Source of the DNA: Actinosynnema pretiosum
GTDB taxonomy: Bacteria; Actinomycetota; Actinomycetes; Mycobacteriales; Pseudonocardiaceae
Assembly (NCBI RefSeq): GCF_024171695.1
Contig: NZ_JAMTCF010000005.1
Span: forward strand, 372,001-436,000
Length of the DNA: 64,000 nt
Direction of reading: 5' to 3'
The notes below the pieces were generated by a model, which worked only from the letters and a program-made list of their open reading frames with translations, had not been told where the DNA came from and searched no databases. A program made the position numbers and the translations under genes. Positions 50,986-58,350 of the stretch are shown piece by piece; the first letter of the stretch is position 1; each line of letters opens with the position of its first letter.

Positions 50986-51821
50986 TTCACTTCTCCCTGT
51001 GTCGGGGCGACCCGCGTGCGCGCGGGACGCAGGAACAGCGGCAGCGTGACCACCACGTACACCGACCAGGCGATGGCTTGGACGACGGTCGTGCGCGCCG
51101 AGTAGTTGAAGACGCCCTTGAGCAGCGCGCCGTACCAGGAGTCCTCGGGGACCGGCCCGGACAGGTCGAACGCGAGCACGTCCAGTCCGGGGATCAGCGC
51201 GGCTTCCTGGAGGTCGTGCAGGCCGTAGGCGAGGACGCCCGCGGCCACGAACACCAGCAGCACGCCGGTGATCGTGAAGAACCGGGACAGGTCGATGCTC
51301 AGCGCGCCCCGGTAGATGGCCCAGGCCAGCGCGACCGCGATCGCGAGCCCGATCAGGAACCCGGTGAGCGGGCCGCCGTTCTGCCCGGCGGACTGGGCGG
51401 CGGCGTAGAAGAAGACCGCCGTCTCCAGGCCTTCGCGCCCGACCGTCAGGAACGCCAGCGCCACGACGGCGACCGGTCCGATCCCGGTGGCCTCGTCGAG
51501 CCTGCCGCGCAGCTCCCCGCCGATCCGGCGGGCCGCGCCGCGCATCCAGAACACCATGCCGGTCACGAACACCACCGCGATCAGCGACATGGTCCCGCCG
51601 AACGCCTCCTGCGCCCGGAAGTCCAGCGAGGCGCTCGTGAACGTGACCAGCGCGCCCGCGCCGACCGAGAGCAGCACCGCGATCCCGACGCCCAGCCAGA
51701 CCCACCGCAGCTCGCGCCGCCGGTCGGTCTTGACGAGGTACGCCACCAGGACGCTCACCACCAGCGCCGCTTCCAGGCCTTCCCTGAGGCCGATCAACGC
51801 GCTGCCGAACACGTGCTCCAC
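50982..51821 (-). CDS. efeU: EfeU, FTR1-family ferrous/ferric iron permease
   Basis: A 279-residue, seven-helix permease of the oxidase-dependent FTR1 family. Both REGLE iron-binding motifs are visible: ALIGLREGLEAALVVSVLVA and LTVGREGLETAVFFYAA. GTG 51821 is preceded by GGAGGAGGACC; a GTG three codons further in is possible. It is the first gene of efeU-efeO-efeB, and an IdeR-like box lies 32 bp upstream, so the operon should be induced by iron shortage. Confidence 0.94.
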   Translation of the reverse strand: MEHVFGSALIGLREGLEAALVVSVLVAYLVKTDRRRELRWVWLGVGIAVLLSVGAGALVTFTSASLDFRAQEAFGGTMSLIAVVFVTGMVFWMRGAARRIGGELRGRLDEATGIGPVAVVALAFLTVGREGLETAVFFYAAAQSAGQNGGPLTGFLIGLAIAVALAWAIYRGALSIDLSRFFTITGVLLVFVAAGVLAYGLHDLQEAALIPGLDVLAFDLSGPVPEDSWYGALLKGVFNYSARTTVVQAIAWSVYVVVTLPLFLRPARTRVAPTQGEVK

Positions 51822-51852
51822 CCGGTCCTCCTCCCGATGCCGCCGGGTGAAC

Positions 51853-51871
51853 ATAGGTAAGGCTTGCCTTG
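51853..51871. promoter_or_regulatory. IdeR-like iron box of efeUOB
   Basis: ATAGGTAAGGCTTGCCTTG matches the IdeR/DtxR consensus at 13 of 19 positions and contains the dyad AAGGC-TT-GCCTT. It sits immediately upstream of efeU in an AT-rich stretch. Confidence 0.7.
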
Positions 51872-52046
51872 TTTGTCCAGTCGTCACAAGGTCCTGACCT
51901 GCGGGTTCGTGTCCGCTATGTCGTAAATCTACAGCGATGTGCGACCAAGTCGGGGCGAATCGGGCGGTAACGAATCGGCGGCGGACCCGCTGGGCGGAAC
52001 GGGGTGGCGGCGGGTTCGGGGGCGCGCTGGTGCGAGCATTGCGGGC

Positions 52047-52403
52047 ATGGGCGCGCGCGAACAGGTGGCAACAACGCAGGACTGGCAACAGCTGCCGCCG
52101 GACGCGCACGTCGACGCGGCCGTCGACGGGTTCCGGATGCTGGCCGACGGGACGCGGCTGCGGATGATGTGGCTGCTGTGCGGCGACGAGTACGACGTGA
52201 CCACGCTCGCGGGCGCCGTCGGCATCGCGCGGCCCGCCGTGTCGCAGCACCTGGCCAAGCTCAAGCTCGCCGGGCTGGTGTCGGTGCGGCGGGACGGGCG
52301 GCGGGCGGTCTACCGGGCGCGCGGCGGGCACGTGCGGCGGCTGCTGGCCGAGGCCGTCGAGGCGGCCGACCACCACGTGACCGGACGGCCCGACCACGAC
52401 TAG
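52047..52403 (+). CDS. ArsR-family metal sensor, KmtR-like
   Basis: A 118-residue winged-helix repressor (RMLADGTRLRMMWLLCGDEY, VGIARPAVSQHLAKLKLAGL, VRRDGRRAVYRARGGHVRRL). The C-terminal helix carries His at the start (GGH), then Asp-His 13-14 residues later and His-Asp at 22-23, spacing that matches the Ni/Co site of mycobacterial KmtR (His88, Glu101, His102, His110, His111) as remembered, with acidic substitutions. ATG 52047 has no ribosome site. It is divergent from efeU and convergent with the His-rich exporter at 52413, its likely target. Metal specificity is inferred. Confidence 0.82.
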   Translation: MGAREQVATTQDWQQLPPDAHVDAAVDGFRMLADGTRLRMMWLLCGDEYDVTTLAGAVGIARPAVSQHLAKLKLAGLVSVRRDGRRAVYRARGGHVRRLLAEAVEAADHHVTGRPDHD

Positions 52404-52412
52404 CGCCGGGGG

Positions 52413-53747
52413 CTAGCCCGGCCAGCGGGTGTGCAGGTCGTCGATCCGGTACGCGTGCGCGTGCCTGCGGCGACCGCCCACCGGGAGCGCGTCGCGCAGG
52501 TGGTCGTGGTCGGCGTCCAGCCCCCGGTGCTCGTGCTCGATCCACTCCGGGTCGTGCTCCGGCCACAACCGGGTCGCCACGAGCGCGGCGACCAGCGCGA
52601 CCGCCGACAGCACGAGCAGCGCGGCCACCATCCCCGCCCCCGTGGCCAACGCGCCCGCCAGCGGGTAGCAGAGCAGCCAGCAGGCGTGCGAGAGCGAGAA
52701 GTCGGCGGCGAACACGGCGGGCAGGTCCGCCCGGTCCGCCGACCGGCGCAGCAGCCGCCCGCCCGGTGTCAGCACCAGCGCGCCCGCCGCCCCGATCGCC
52801 GCCCACAGCGCCAGCAGCGCCGGCCAGCGCAGGTCGTCCAGCGCGGCCGTGGCGAGCGCGGCCAGCGCGAGCAGCGCGCCCAGCGCCGCCGCCGCGCGCA
52901 GCACCACCGGCCGGTCCGGGTGGCGGTCCAGGACGCGCGGCAGCGCCAGCGCCGCGACCGCCGAACCCAGCCCGTACGCGGCCAGCGCCACCGCCACCGA
53001 CGTCTCGTCCCGCCCGAGCAGCTCCCGCACGTACCCGACCGTGTTGACCAGCACCACCGACCCGGCCGCCGCCACCGCCAGGTGCACCGCGATGAGCCCG
53101 CGCAGGCGCGGGGTGCGCAGGTACACCCGGACGCCCCTGGTGACGGTGGCGGGGGAGCGGTCGGCGGGGGCGGTGCGGGCGTCGGGCAGCGGGGTGCCCG
53201 CGACCAGCAGCGCCGAGGCGGCGAACCCGACCGCCGTGCCGAGGAACAGGTCGCCGTGGCCGACCACCAGCAGCGCCGCCGCCGCGAGCAGCGGGCTGAG
53301 CAGGCTCTCCAGGTCGTACGCCAGGCGGGACAGGCTGAGCGCGCGGGTGTACTCGCGCTCGTCGGGCAGCAGGTCCGGGATGGTCGCCTGGAACGTGGGC
53401 GTGAACGCCGCCGACGCCGCCTGGAGCACCAGGATCAGCGCGTAGACCTGCCAGACCGCGTCCACCAGCGGCAGCGCCGCGACCACCGCGACGCGCACCG
53501 CGTCCAGGCCGACCAGCAGGCCCTTGCGGGGGAACCGGGCGGCCAGCGCGCCCGCCAGCGGGCCAATGCCGACGTAGGCGAGCATCTTGATCGCGAAGGC
53601 CGCGCCGAGCACCGCGCCCGCGTCCGGGCCCGCGAGGTCGTGGGCGAGCAGGCCGAGCGCGACGGTGGTCAGGCCGGTGCCGACGAGGGCGACCACCTGG
53701 GCCGCGAGCAGGCGGCGGTAGGCGCGGTTGGCGGGCGCGGTGAACAT
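52413..53747 (-). CDS. MFS metal exporter with His-rich C-terminus (NreB-like)
   Basis: A 444-residue transporter with about 12 membrane segments (ANRAYRRLLAAQVVALVGTG, GIGPLAGALAARFPRKGLLV, SAAFTPTFQATIPDLLPDER, SRLAYDLESLLSPLLAAAAL). The C-terminal 50 residues are rich in His and Asp (PEHDPEWIEHEHRGLDADHD, RRRHAHAYRIDDLHTRW), like the nickel exporter NreB. It would expel Ni or Co in exchange for protons. ATG 53747 follows GGAGGT with 8-nt spacing. A TATAGT -10-like hexamer lies on the minus strand near 53790. The adjacent KmtR-like sensor supports a Ni/Co role. Confidence 0.85.
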   Translation of the reverse strand: MFTAPANRAYRRLLAAQVVALVGTGLTTVALGLLAHDLAGPDAGAVLGAAFAIKMLAYVGIGPLAGALAARFPRKGLLVGLDAVRVAVVAALPLVDAVWQVYALILVLQAASAAFTPTFQATIPDLLPDEREYTRALSLSRLAYDLESLLSPLLAAAALLVVGHGDLFLGTAVGFAASALLVAGTPLPDARTAPADRSPATVTRGVRVYLRTPRLRGLIAVHLAVAAAGSVVLVNTVGYVRELLGRDETSVAVALAAYGLGSAVAALALPRVLDRHPDRPVVLRAAAALGALLALAALATAALDDLRWPALLALWAAIGAAGALVLTPGGRLLRRSADRADLPAVFAADFSLSHACWLLCYPLAGALATGAGMVAALLVLSAVALVAALVATRLWPEHDPEWIEHEHRGLDADHDHLRDALPVGGRRRHAHAYRIDDLHTRWPG

Positions 53748-54143
53748 CGTGCTGCACCTCCGGGGGCGTTCGGGCCGCTCCGCCACTATAGGTGCTCAGG
53801 TACGCACACGACGACGGTCAATTCGGGTGGTCCGCGCCGGGTGTTCCGGAGACCGCCCGGTGCCCTCGGCCACCCCCGGCGTCCCCTGCCACCCCCGGCG
53901 CTCTCGGTCGTCCCCCGGCCCCCCGGCCCCCCGGCCCCCGGCCACCCCCCCGGCGTCCTCGGTCGTCCGGCCCCCGGCCCCCGGCGTCCCCGGCCCCCCG
54001 GCGTCCCCGGTCGTCTGACCCCCCGGCCCCCGGCCCCCCGGCGTCCCGGCGTCCCCGGACCCCGGCGTCCCGGCGTTCCCGGCCCCCGGCGTCCCGGCCC
54101 CCGGCCCCCTGCCCCCCGGCGTCCCCGGTCGTCCTTGGCCCCC
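53748..54143. other. 396-bp intergenic region, mostly low-complexity
   Basis: It contains the exporter promoter near 53785-53815 (AT-rich, minus strand) and the C-rich repeat tract at 53861-54137. No gene is supported. Confidence 0.6.
53861..54137. repeat. C-rich low-complexity tract (CCCCCGG/GGCGTC units)
   Basis: About 280 bp consist of irregular CCCCCGG, CCCCGGCGTC and GGTCGTC units. On the minus strand this gives many G5-G6 runs, able to form G-quadruplexes in the RNA downstream of the P-type ATPase gene. Confidence 0.9.
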
Positions 54144-56078
54144 TCAGCCCTCGGCCTTCGCCTTGCGCCACGCCGCCTCGCGCAGCAGGCGCAGGCCGTT
54201 CAACCCGACGATCACGGTCGAGCCCTCGTGCCCGGCCACGCCCAGCGGCAGCGGCAGGTCGCCGATCAGGTCCCACGCCACCAGCACCACGACGAACGAC
54301 CCCGCGATCACCAGGTTCGCCACCACCACCCGCTTCGCCCGCCTGGCCAGCGCGATCGCGGCCGGGATCGTGGACAGGTCGTCCCGGACCACGACCGCGT
54401 CGGCGGTGCGCAGCGCCAGGTCCGCGCCCGTCGCGCCCATCGCCACGCCCGCGTGCGCCACGGCCAGCGCGGGCGCGTCGTTCACCCCGTCGCCGACCAC
54501 CACGACCCGGCGCCCGTCGTCCTGCAGCGCGCGCACGGCCTCCGCCTTCTCCTCCGGCAGCAGCCCCGCGCGCACGTCGGTGATCCCGACCCGCTCGGCC
54601 AGCCGGTCGGCGGTCCTGCGGTTGTCCCCGGTCAGCAGCACCGGCGCGGCCCCGGTCGCGGCGGTCAGCGCGGCCACCGCCGCCGCGGCCTCGGGGCGCA
54701 CCCGGTCCGCGATCGCCAGCACGCCCGCCGGTTCACCGTCCACCAGCACCAGCACGGCGGTGCGCCCCTGCGCCAGGAACCCGTCCACCGCCTCGGCGAC
54801 CGCGCCGACCGGCGCCGCCGGTGCGCCGATCTCCACCAGCCTGCCGTCCACCCGCGCCGTCACGCCCCGGCCCGGCCGGGCGCTGAACTCCCGCGCCCGA
54901 GGCACGTCCAGACCGCGCTCGCGGGCCGCCCGCACGACCGCCCGCCCCAGCGGGTGCTCGCTCGGGTGCTCCGCCGAGGCCGCCAGCCGCAGCAACCCGT
55001 CCTCGTCCAGCCCCGAACCCGGCAGCACGCGCAGCCCGGCCACCTCCGGCTCGCCCCTGGTCAGCGTCCCGGTCTTGTCGAACGCCACCCGGTCCGCGCT
55101 CGCCAGCCGCTCCACGACCACCGCCGACTTCACCAGCACCCCGTGCCGCCCGGCGTTGGCGATCGCGGCCAGCAGCGGCGGCATCGTCGCCAGCACGATC
55201 GCGCAGGGCGAGGCCACGATCATGAACGTCATCGCCCGCAGCAGCGCCTCGCGCACCGGCTCGCCCCACAGCAGCGGCGCCGTGAAGATCACCAGCGTGG
55301 CGACCACCATGCCGACCGAGTAGCGCTGCTCGACCTTCTCGATGAACAGCTGCGTGCGCGCCTTGGTCCGGCTCGCCTCCTCCACGGCCGCCGCGATCCG
55401 CGCCACCACCGAGTCCTCCGCGCGCCTGCCCACCCGCACGCGCAGCGCGCCGGTGCCGTTGAGCGTGCCCGCGAACACCTCGTCGCCCACCGCCTTGTCC
55501 ACCGGCAGCGGCTCGCCGGTGATCGTCGCCTGGTCGACCTCGCCCGCGCCCTCGACCACCGCGCCGTCCGCCGGGACCAGCTCGCCGGGGCGCACCAGCA
55601 CCACGTCCCCGACCGCCAGGTCCGCCACCCGCACGACCTCCTCCACGCCGTCGCCGACGCGGGTCGCGGTGTCCGGGGCCAGGTCGAGCAGGCCGCGCAC
55701 CGAGTCCTCGGTGCGGGCGGTAGCGAGGGCTTCGAGCGCGCCGGAGGTGGCGAAGATGACGATCAGCAGCGCGCCGTCGAGCACCTGCCCGATGGACACC
55801 GCGCCGATCGCCGCGACCACCATCAGCAGGTCCACGTCCAGGGTCCGCTCGCGCAGCGCGCGCACCCCGGACAGGCCCGGCTCCCAGCCGCCCGCCGCGC
55901 AGCAGGCCAGGTAGAGCGCCCAGCGCACCGGTTCCGGGCCGTCCGCGAGCTGCACGGCCAGCGCGGTCAGGAACAGCGCCAGCGAGAGCGCCGCCCACCT
56001 GGCCTCGGGCAGCGCGGTCCACCGGGTGCGGCGCGCGGGCGCGCGGGTCGCGGGGCGTTCTGGCGCGACGGTGGTCAT
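54144..56078 (-). CDS. P1B-4-type heavy-metal-transporting ATPase (CoaT/CtpD-like)
   Basis: A 644-residue P-type ATPase. The ion path motif SPC is at 290-292 (MIVASPCAIVLATMP), the phosphorylated Asp is D334 in FDKTGTLTRGEP, the actuator TITGEPLPVDK, the nucleotide domain SAEHPSEHPLGRAV and the hinge GDGVNDAPALAVA. The last helices have AGHEGSTVIVGLNGLRL, the HEGxT signature of the P1B-4 group that exports Co, Ni or ferrous iron. There is no N-terminal metal-binding domain, as usual for this group. ATG 56078 follows GGAGGACCCCC. It is divergent from an ArsR sensor at 56176. Confidence 0.92.
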   Translation of the reverse strand: MTTVAPERPATRAPARRTRWTALPEARWAALSLALFLTALAVQLADGPEPVRWALYLACCAAGGWEPGLSGVRALRERTLDVDLLMVVAAIGAVSIGQVLDGALLIVIFATSGALEALATARTEDSVRGLLDLAPDTATRVGDGVEEVVRVADLAVGDVVLVRPGELVPADGAVVEGAGEVDQATITGEPLPVDKAVGDEVFAGTLNGTGALRVRVGRRAEDSVVARIAAAVEEASRTKARTQLFIEKVEQRYSVGMVVATLVIFTAPLLWGEPVREALLRAMTFMIVASPCAIVLATMPPLLAAIANAGRHGVLVKSAVVVERLASADRVAFDKTGTLTRGEPEVAGLRVLPGSGLDEDGLLRLAASAEHPSEHPLGRAVVRAARERGLDVPRAREFSARPGRGVTARVDGRLVEIGAPAAPVGAVAEAVDGFLAQGRTAVLVLVDGEPAGVLAIADRVRPEAAAAVAALTAATGAAPVLLTGDNRRTADRLAERVGITDVRAGLLPEEKAEAVRALQDDGRRVVVVGDGVNDAPALAVAHAGVAMGATGADLALRTADAVVVRDDLSTIPAAIALARRAKRVVVANLVIAGSFVVVLVAWDLIGDLPLPLGVAGHEGSTVIVGLNGLRLLREAAWRKAKAEG

Positions 56079-56126
56079 GGGGGTCCTCCGGGGTCGGGTG
56101 CTCGCTCGCCGAAGGAAGAATATACG

Positions 56127-56168
56127 TACAGATGAACAGGCTTTCATGTGTAGGTGGTGAACTACCAT
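56127..56168 (+). promoter_or_regulatory. ArsR operator and leaderless promoter
   Basis: TACAGATGAA and TTCATGTGTA (56127-56136 and 56143-56152) form an inverted repeat with 9 of 10 bases paired around a 6-bp spacer, like ArsR/SmtB operators. TACCAT at 56163-56168 lies 7 nt before ATG 56176, predicting a leaderless mRNA. Confidence 0.7.
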
Positions 56169-56175
56169 TCGCCTC

Positions 56176-56550
56176 ATGGGGCACATCGCGAGTGGACGGG
56201 GGACGCCCGCCGCGCGGCTCGACGCCGAGTCGGCCGCGCACGTGGCGAACACCCTCCAGGCGCTGGCCACCCCGAGCAGGCTGCTGATCCTGGCCGAGCT
56301 GCGGCACGGCCCGCTGCCGGTCACCGCGCTCGCCGAGGCGGTCGGCATGGAGCAGTCGGCGGTCTCCCACCAGCTGCGGCTGCTGCGCGCCCTGCGCCTG
56401 GTCGTGGGCACCCGCAACGGGCGCAGCATCATCTACAGCCTGCACGACGACCACGTCGCCCACCTGCTCGACCAGGCCGTCTACCACAGCGAGCACCTGC
56501 GGCTCGGCCTCGTCGACCGGCCCGCAGGCAGCGATCAGGACGCGGGCTGA
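56176..56550 (+). CDS. ArsR-family metal sensor with alpha5 site (CzrA/NmtR type)
   Basis: A 124-residue winged-helix repressor: ALATPSRLLILAELRHGPLP, AVGMEQSAVSHQLRLLRALR, GRSIIYSLHDDHVAHLLDQA. The last helix shows the complete alpha5 metal site Asp-x-His-x10-His-x2-His (DDHVAHLLDQAVYHSEH), as in CzrA and NmtR that sense Zn, Co or Ni. Metal binding releases DNA. ATG 56176 has a -10 box 7 nt upstream and no ribosome site. It is divergent from the P1B-4 ATPase gene with a palindromic operator between, so it is the repressor of that exporter. Confidence 0.9.
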   Translation: MGHIASGRGTPAARLDAESAAHVANTLQALATPSRLLILAELRHGPLPVTALAEAVGMEQSAVSHQLRLLRALRLVVGTRNGRSIIYSLHDDHVAHLLDQAVYHSEHLRLGLVDRPAGSDQDAG

Positions 56551-56554
56551 CCGG

Positions 56555-57325
56555 TCACAGCCAGCCCCGGTAGACCTCGGCCGCCCCGTCCGCGAGCGCG
56601 TGCCAGCGCTCCAGCCAGGCCAGGCGCAACCGGCTCGGCCGCCACGGGCGCGTGCGCAGCTCCGGCGGGACCAGCGGGTCCTCGCGCATCGCGGCCTCCA
56701 GCGCGGCGGCGAGCCGGAGCCGTCGCACGAGCGGCGTCCCCCGGTCGTCGGCGAGCGCCTCCTCGACGGCGTCGTAGGCCCGGTCGACCGGCGCGGCGGG
56801 CCACAGCGCCTCGGTGATCTCCGCCGGGTCGTCGACCCCGCGCAGGTCCAGCGCGGTCGCCGACGCGGTGACCAGGTGCGCGCGGGCGTCCGCGTCGACC
56901 ACGTCGGTCAGGTCGTGCGGGCTCGCGTACAGGCCGGTGGAGATCGGCGCGGCCCCGGCGGCGAGCAGATCGCGGCGCAGCGCGTCCCGCACCGCCCGCT
57001 CCCGCTCGGGCGTGCTGATCGCCGCGAGCCACCACCGCCCGTCCCACGGCGCGTCCCCGGCGTCCTGCGCGAACGCCAGCGCGAGCCCGACCCGGTCCCG
57101 CCGCAGCCGCTCCTGGCCCAGCCCGGTGAGCCGGGTGCTGCCGCCCCGCCCGCGCCCGTCCAGGGTCAGCTCGCCCGCCGACGCCATCCGCCGCAGCGCC
57201 AACCGCAGCGGTTGGTCCGCCACGCCGACCGCGTTCGCCGCGTCGTACACCAGGGCGAGTGCGACCTCGCCCTCGTCCGGCAGCAGCGCCTCGATGACGG
57301 TCCTCGGGGTGATCCGCTCGTCCAC
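56555..57325 (-). CDS. PaaX-family transcriptional regulator
   Basis: A 256-residue PaaX-like repressor: N-terminal winged helix (RTVIEALLPDEGEVALALVY, ADQPLRLALRRMASAGELTL), central DGRWWLAAISTPERERAVRD, and C-terminal LRTRPWRPSRLRLAWLERWH. The best-known relatives respond to phenylacetyl-CoA. GTG 57325 is preferred to ATG 57343 because TATATT ends 6 nt before it, giving a leaderless mRNA. It is divergent from a membrane-anchored hydrolase with only 29 bp between start codons, so one bound regulator would cover both promoters. Confidence 0.85.
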   Translation of the reverse strand: MDERITPRTVIEALLPDEGEVALALVYDAANAVGVADQPLRLALRRMASAGELTLDGRGRGGSTRLTGLGQERLRRDRVGLALAFAQDAGDAPWDGRWWLAAISTPERERAVRDALRRDLLAAGAAPISTGLYASPHDLTDVVDADARAHLVTASATALDLRGVDDPAEITEALWPAAPVDRAYDAVEEALADDRGTPLVRRLRLAAALEAAMREDPLVPPELRTRPWRPSRLRLAWLERWHALADGAAEVYRGWL

Positions 57326-57354
57326 GCGTCGAATATATCGCATATGCTACGAAC
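57326..57354. promoter_or_regulatory. 29-bp divergent leaderless promoter pair
   Basis: On the minus strand TATATT is followed by 6 nt and GTG 57325; on the plus strand TATGCT (57343-57348) is followed by 6 nt and GTG 57355. GCATATGC is a palindrome at the centre. The two promoters overlap. Confidence 0.65.
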
Positions 57355-58350
57355 GTGAGAGCAACGATAGTTCTGCGGCGGGCGCTGGTGGCGGCGCTCG
57401 TGCTCGCGCTGGTCACCGGCCTGGTCGTGGTGCTGGGCAACGACTACCGGTTCACCCAGCGCGCGGTCTCCATCCCGTTCGGCGACGGCCACCTGTCCGG
57501 AGTCCTGGCCCTGCCGCCGGGGGACGCGGTCGGCGTCGTCCTGGTGGTGCATGGGGACGCGGCGGTCGACGCCACCCACGGCGGGCTCTACGCGCCGTGG
57601 TTCGAGGGGGCGGCGGACGCCGGGTACGCCACCCTGTCGTGGAGCAAGCCGGGGGTGGGCGGCTCGACGGGGGACTGGCTGGCCCAGACGATGGCGGACC
57701 GGGCGGCCGAGGTGGGCGCCGCGCTCGACTGGGCCCGCGCCCAGGCCGACGTCCCCACCGGCCGGGTGGTGCTGTGGGGCGCGAGCCAGGCGGGCTGGGT
57801 GCTGCCGAAGGTCGTGGCCGCCCGCGCCGACGTGGACGCGGTCGTCGCGGTGTCCCCGGCGGTGAACTGGCTGCGCCAGGGCCGGTACCACCTGCTGTCC
57901 GGGCTGGCGGGCGCCTCGCCCGCCGAGCGCGCGGCTGCCGTGGCGGACAGCGACCGGGTGCGCGCGCTGCTGGAGCGGGGCGCGTCGTACGACGAGTACC
58001 GGGCCGTCGCGACGGACCCGATGCCGCCCGCGCGCTGGGGTTTCGTGTCGCGGAACTTCCGGGCCGACGCGACCGCCGACCTGCGCGCGGCGGCCGGGCG
58101 GCACGTGCCGGTGCGCCTGCTGCTCGCCGACCACGACCGCAACGTCGACGTGGCCGAGACCGAGCGCGCCTACCGGGAGGCGTTCGGCGCCGACCTGACC
58201 ACGTCCCACCACGACGCCGCGCACTCGATGGCCCGCCCGGTCGTGGAGGAGTCCGAGGCGGTCGGGCTGGCCGTCGGCGTGCTCTGGCCGCGCGCCCTGC
58301 TCGCCCCGACCGCCGTCCCCGACTACCGGGACTTCCTCGCCCGGCTGTGA
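57355..58350 (+). CDS. Membrane-anchored alpha/beta hydrolase (dienelactone-hydrolase-like)
   Basis: A 331-residue protein. A signal anchor (LVAALVLALVTGLVVVLG) is followed by an alpha/beta hydrolase domain outside the membrane: GDGHLSGVLALPPGDAVGVV, VHGDAAVDATHGGLYAPWFE, nucleophile Ser in LWGASQAGWVLPKV, acid in LLADHDRNVDV and His in HHDAAHSM. The substrate is unknown; the family includes BAAT- and dienelactone-hydrolase-type esterases. GTG 57355 has a -10 box 6 nt upstream. Its last 28 bp overlap the convergent MATE gene. Confidence 0.8.
   Translation: MRATIVLRRALVAALVLALVTGLVVVLGNDYRFTQRAVSIPFGDGHLSGVLALPPGDAVGVVLVVHGDAAVDATHGGLYAPWFEGAADAGYATLSWSKPGVGGSTGDWLAQTMADRAAEVGAALDWARAQADVPTGRVVLWGASQAGWVLPKVVAARADVDAVVAVSPAVNWLRQGRYHLLSGLAGASPAERAAAVADSDRVRALLERGASYDEYRAVATDPMPPARWGFVSRNFRADATADLRAAAGRHVPVRLLLADHDRNVDVAETERAYREAFGADLTTSHHDAAHSMARPVVEESEAVGLAVGVLWPRALLAPTAVPDYRDFLARL

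Noticed and set aside
52431-56135. A 1234-codon plus-strand frame spanning the metal-export genes
   Set aside because: It runs through the C-rich tract and antisense to the MFS exporter and P-type ATPase genes, with Arg/Gln/Pro-rich nonsense translation.
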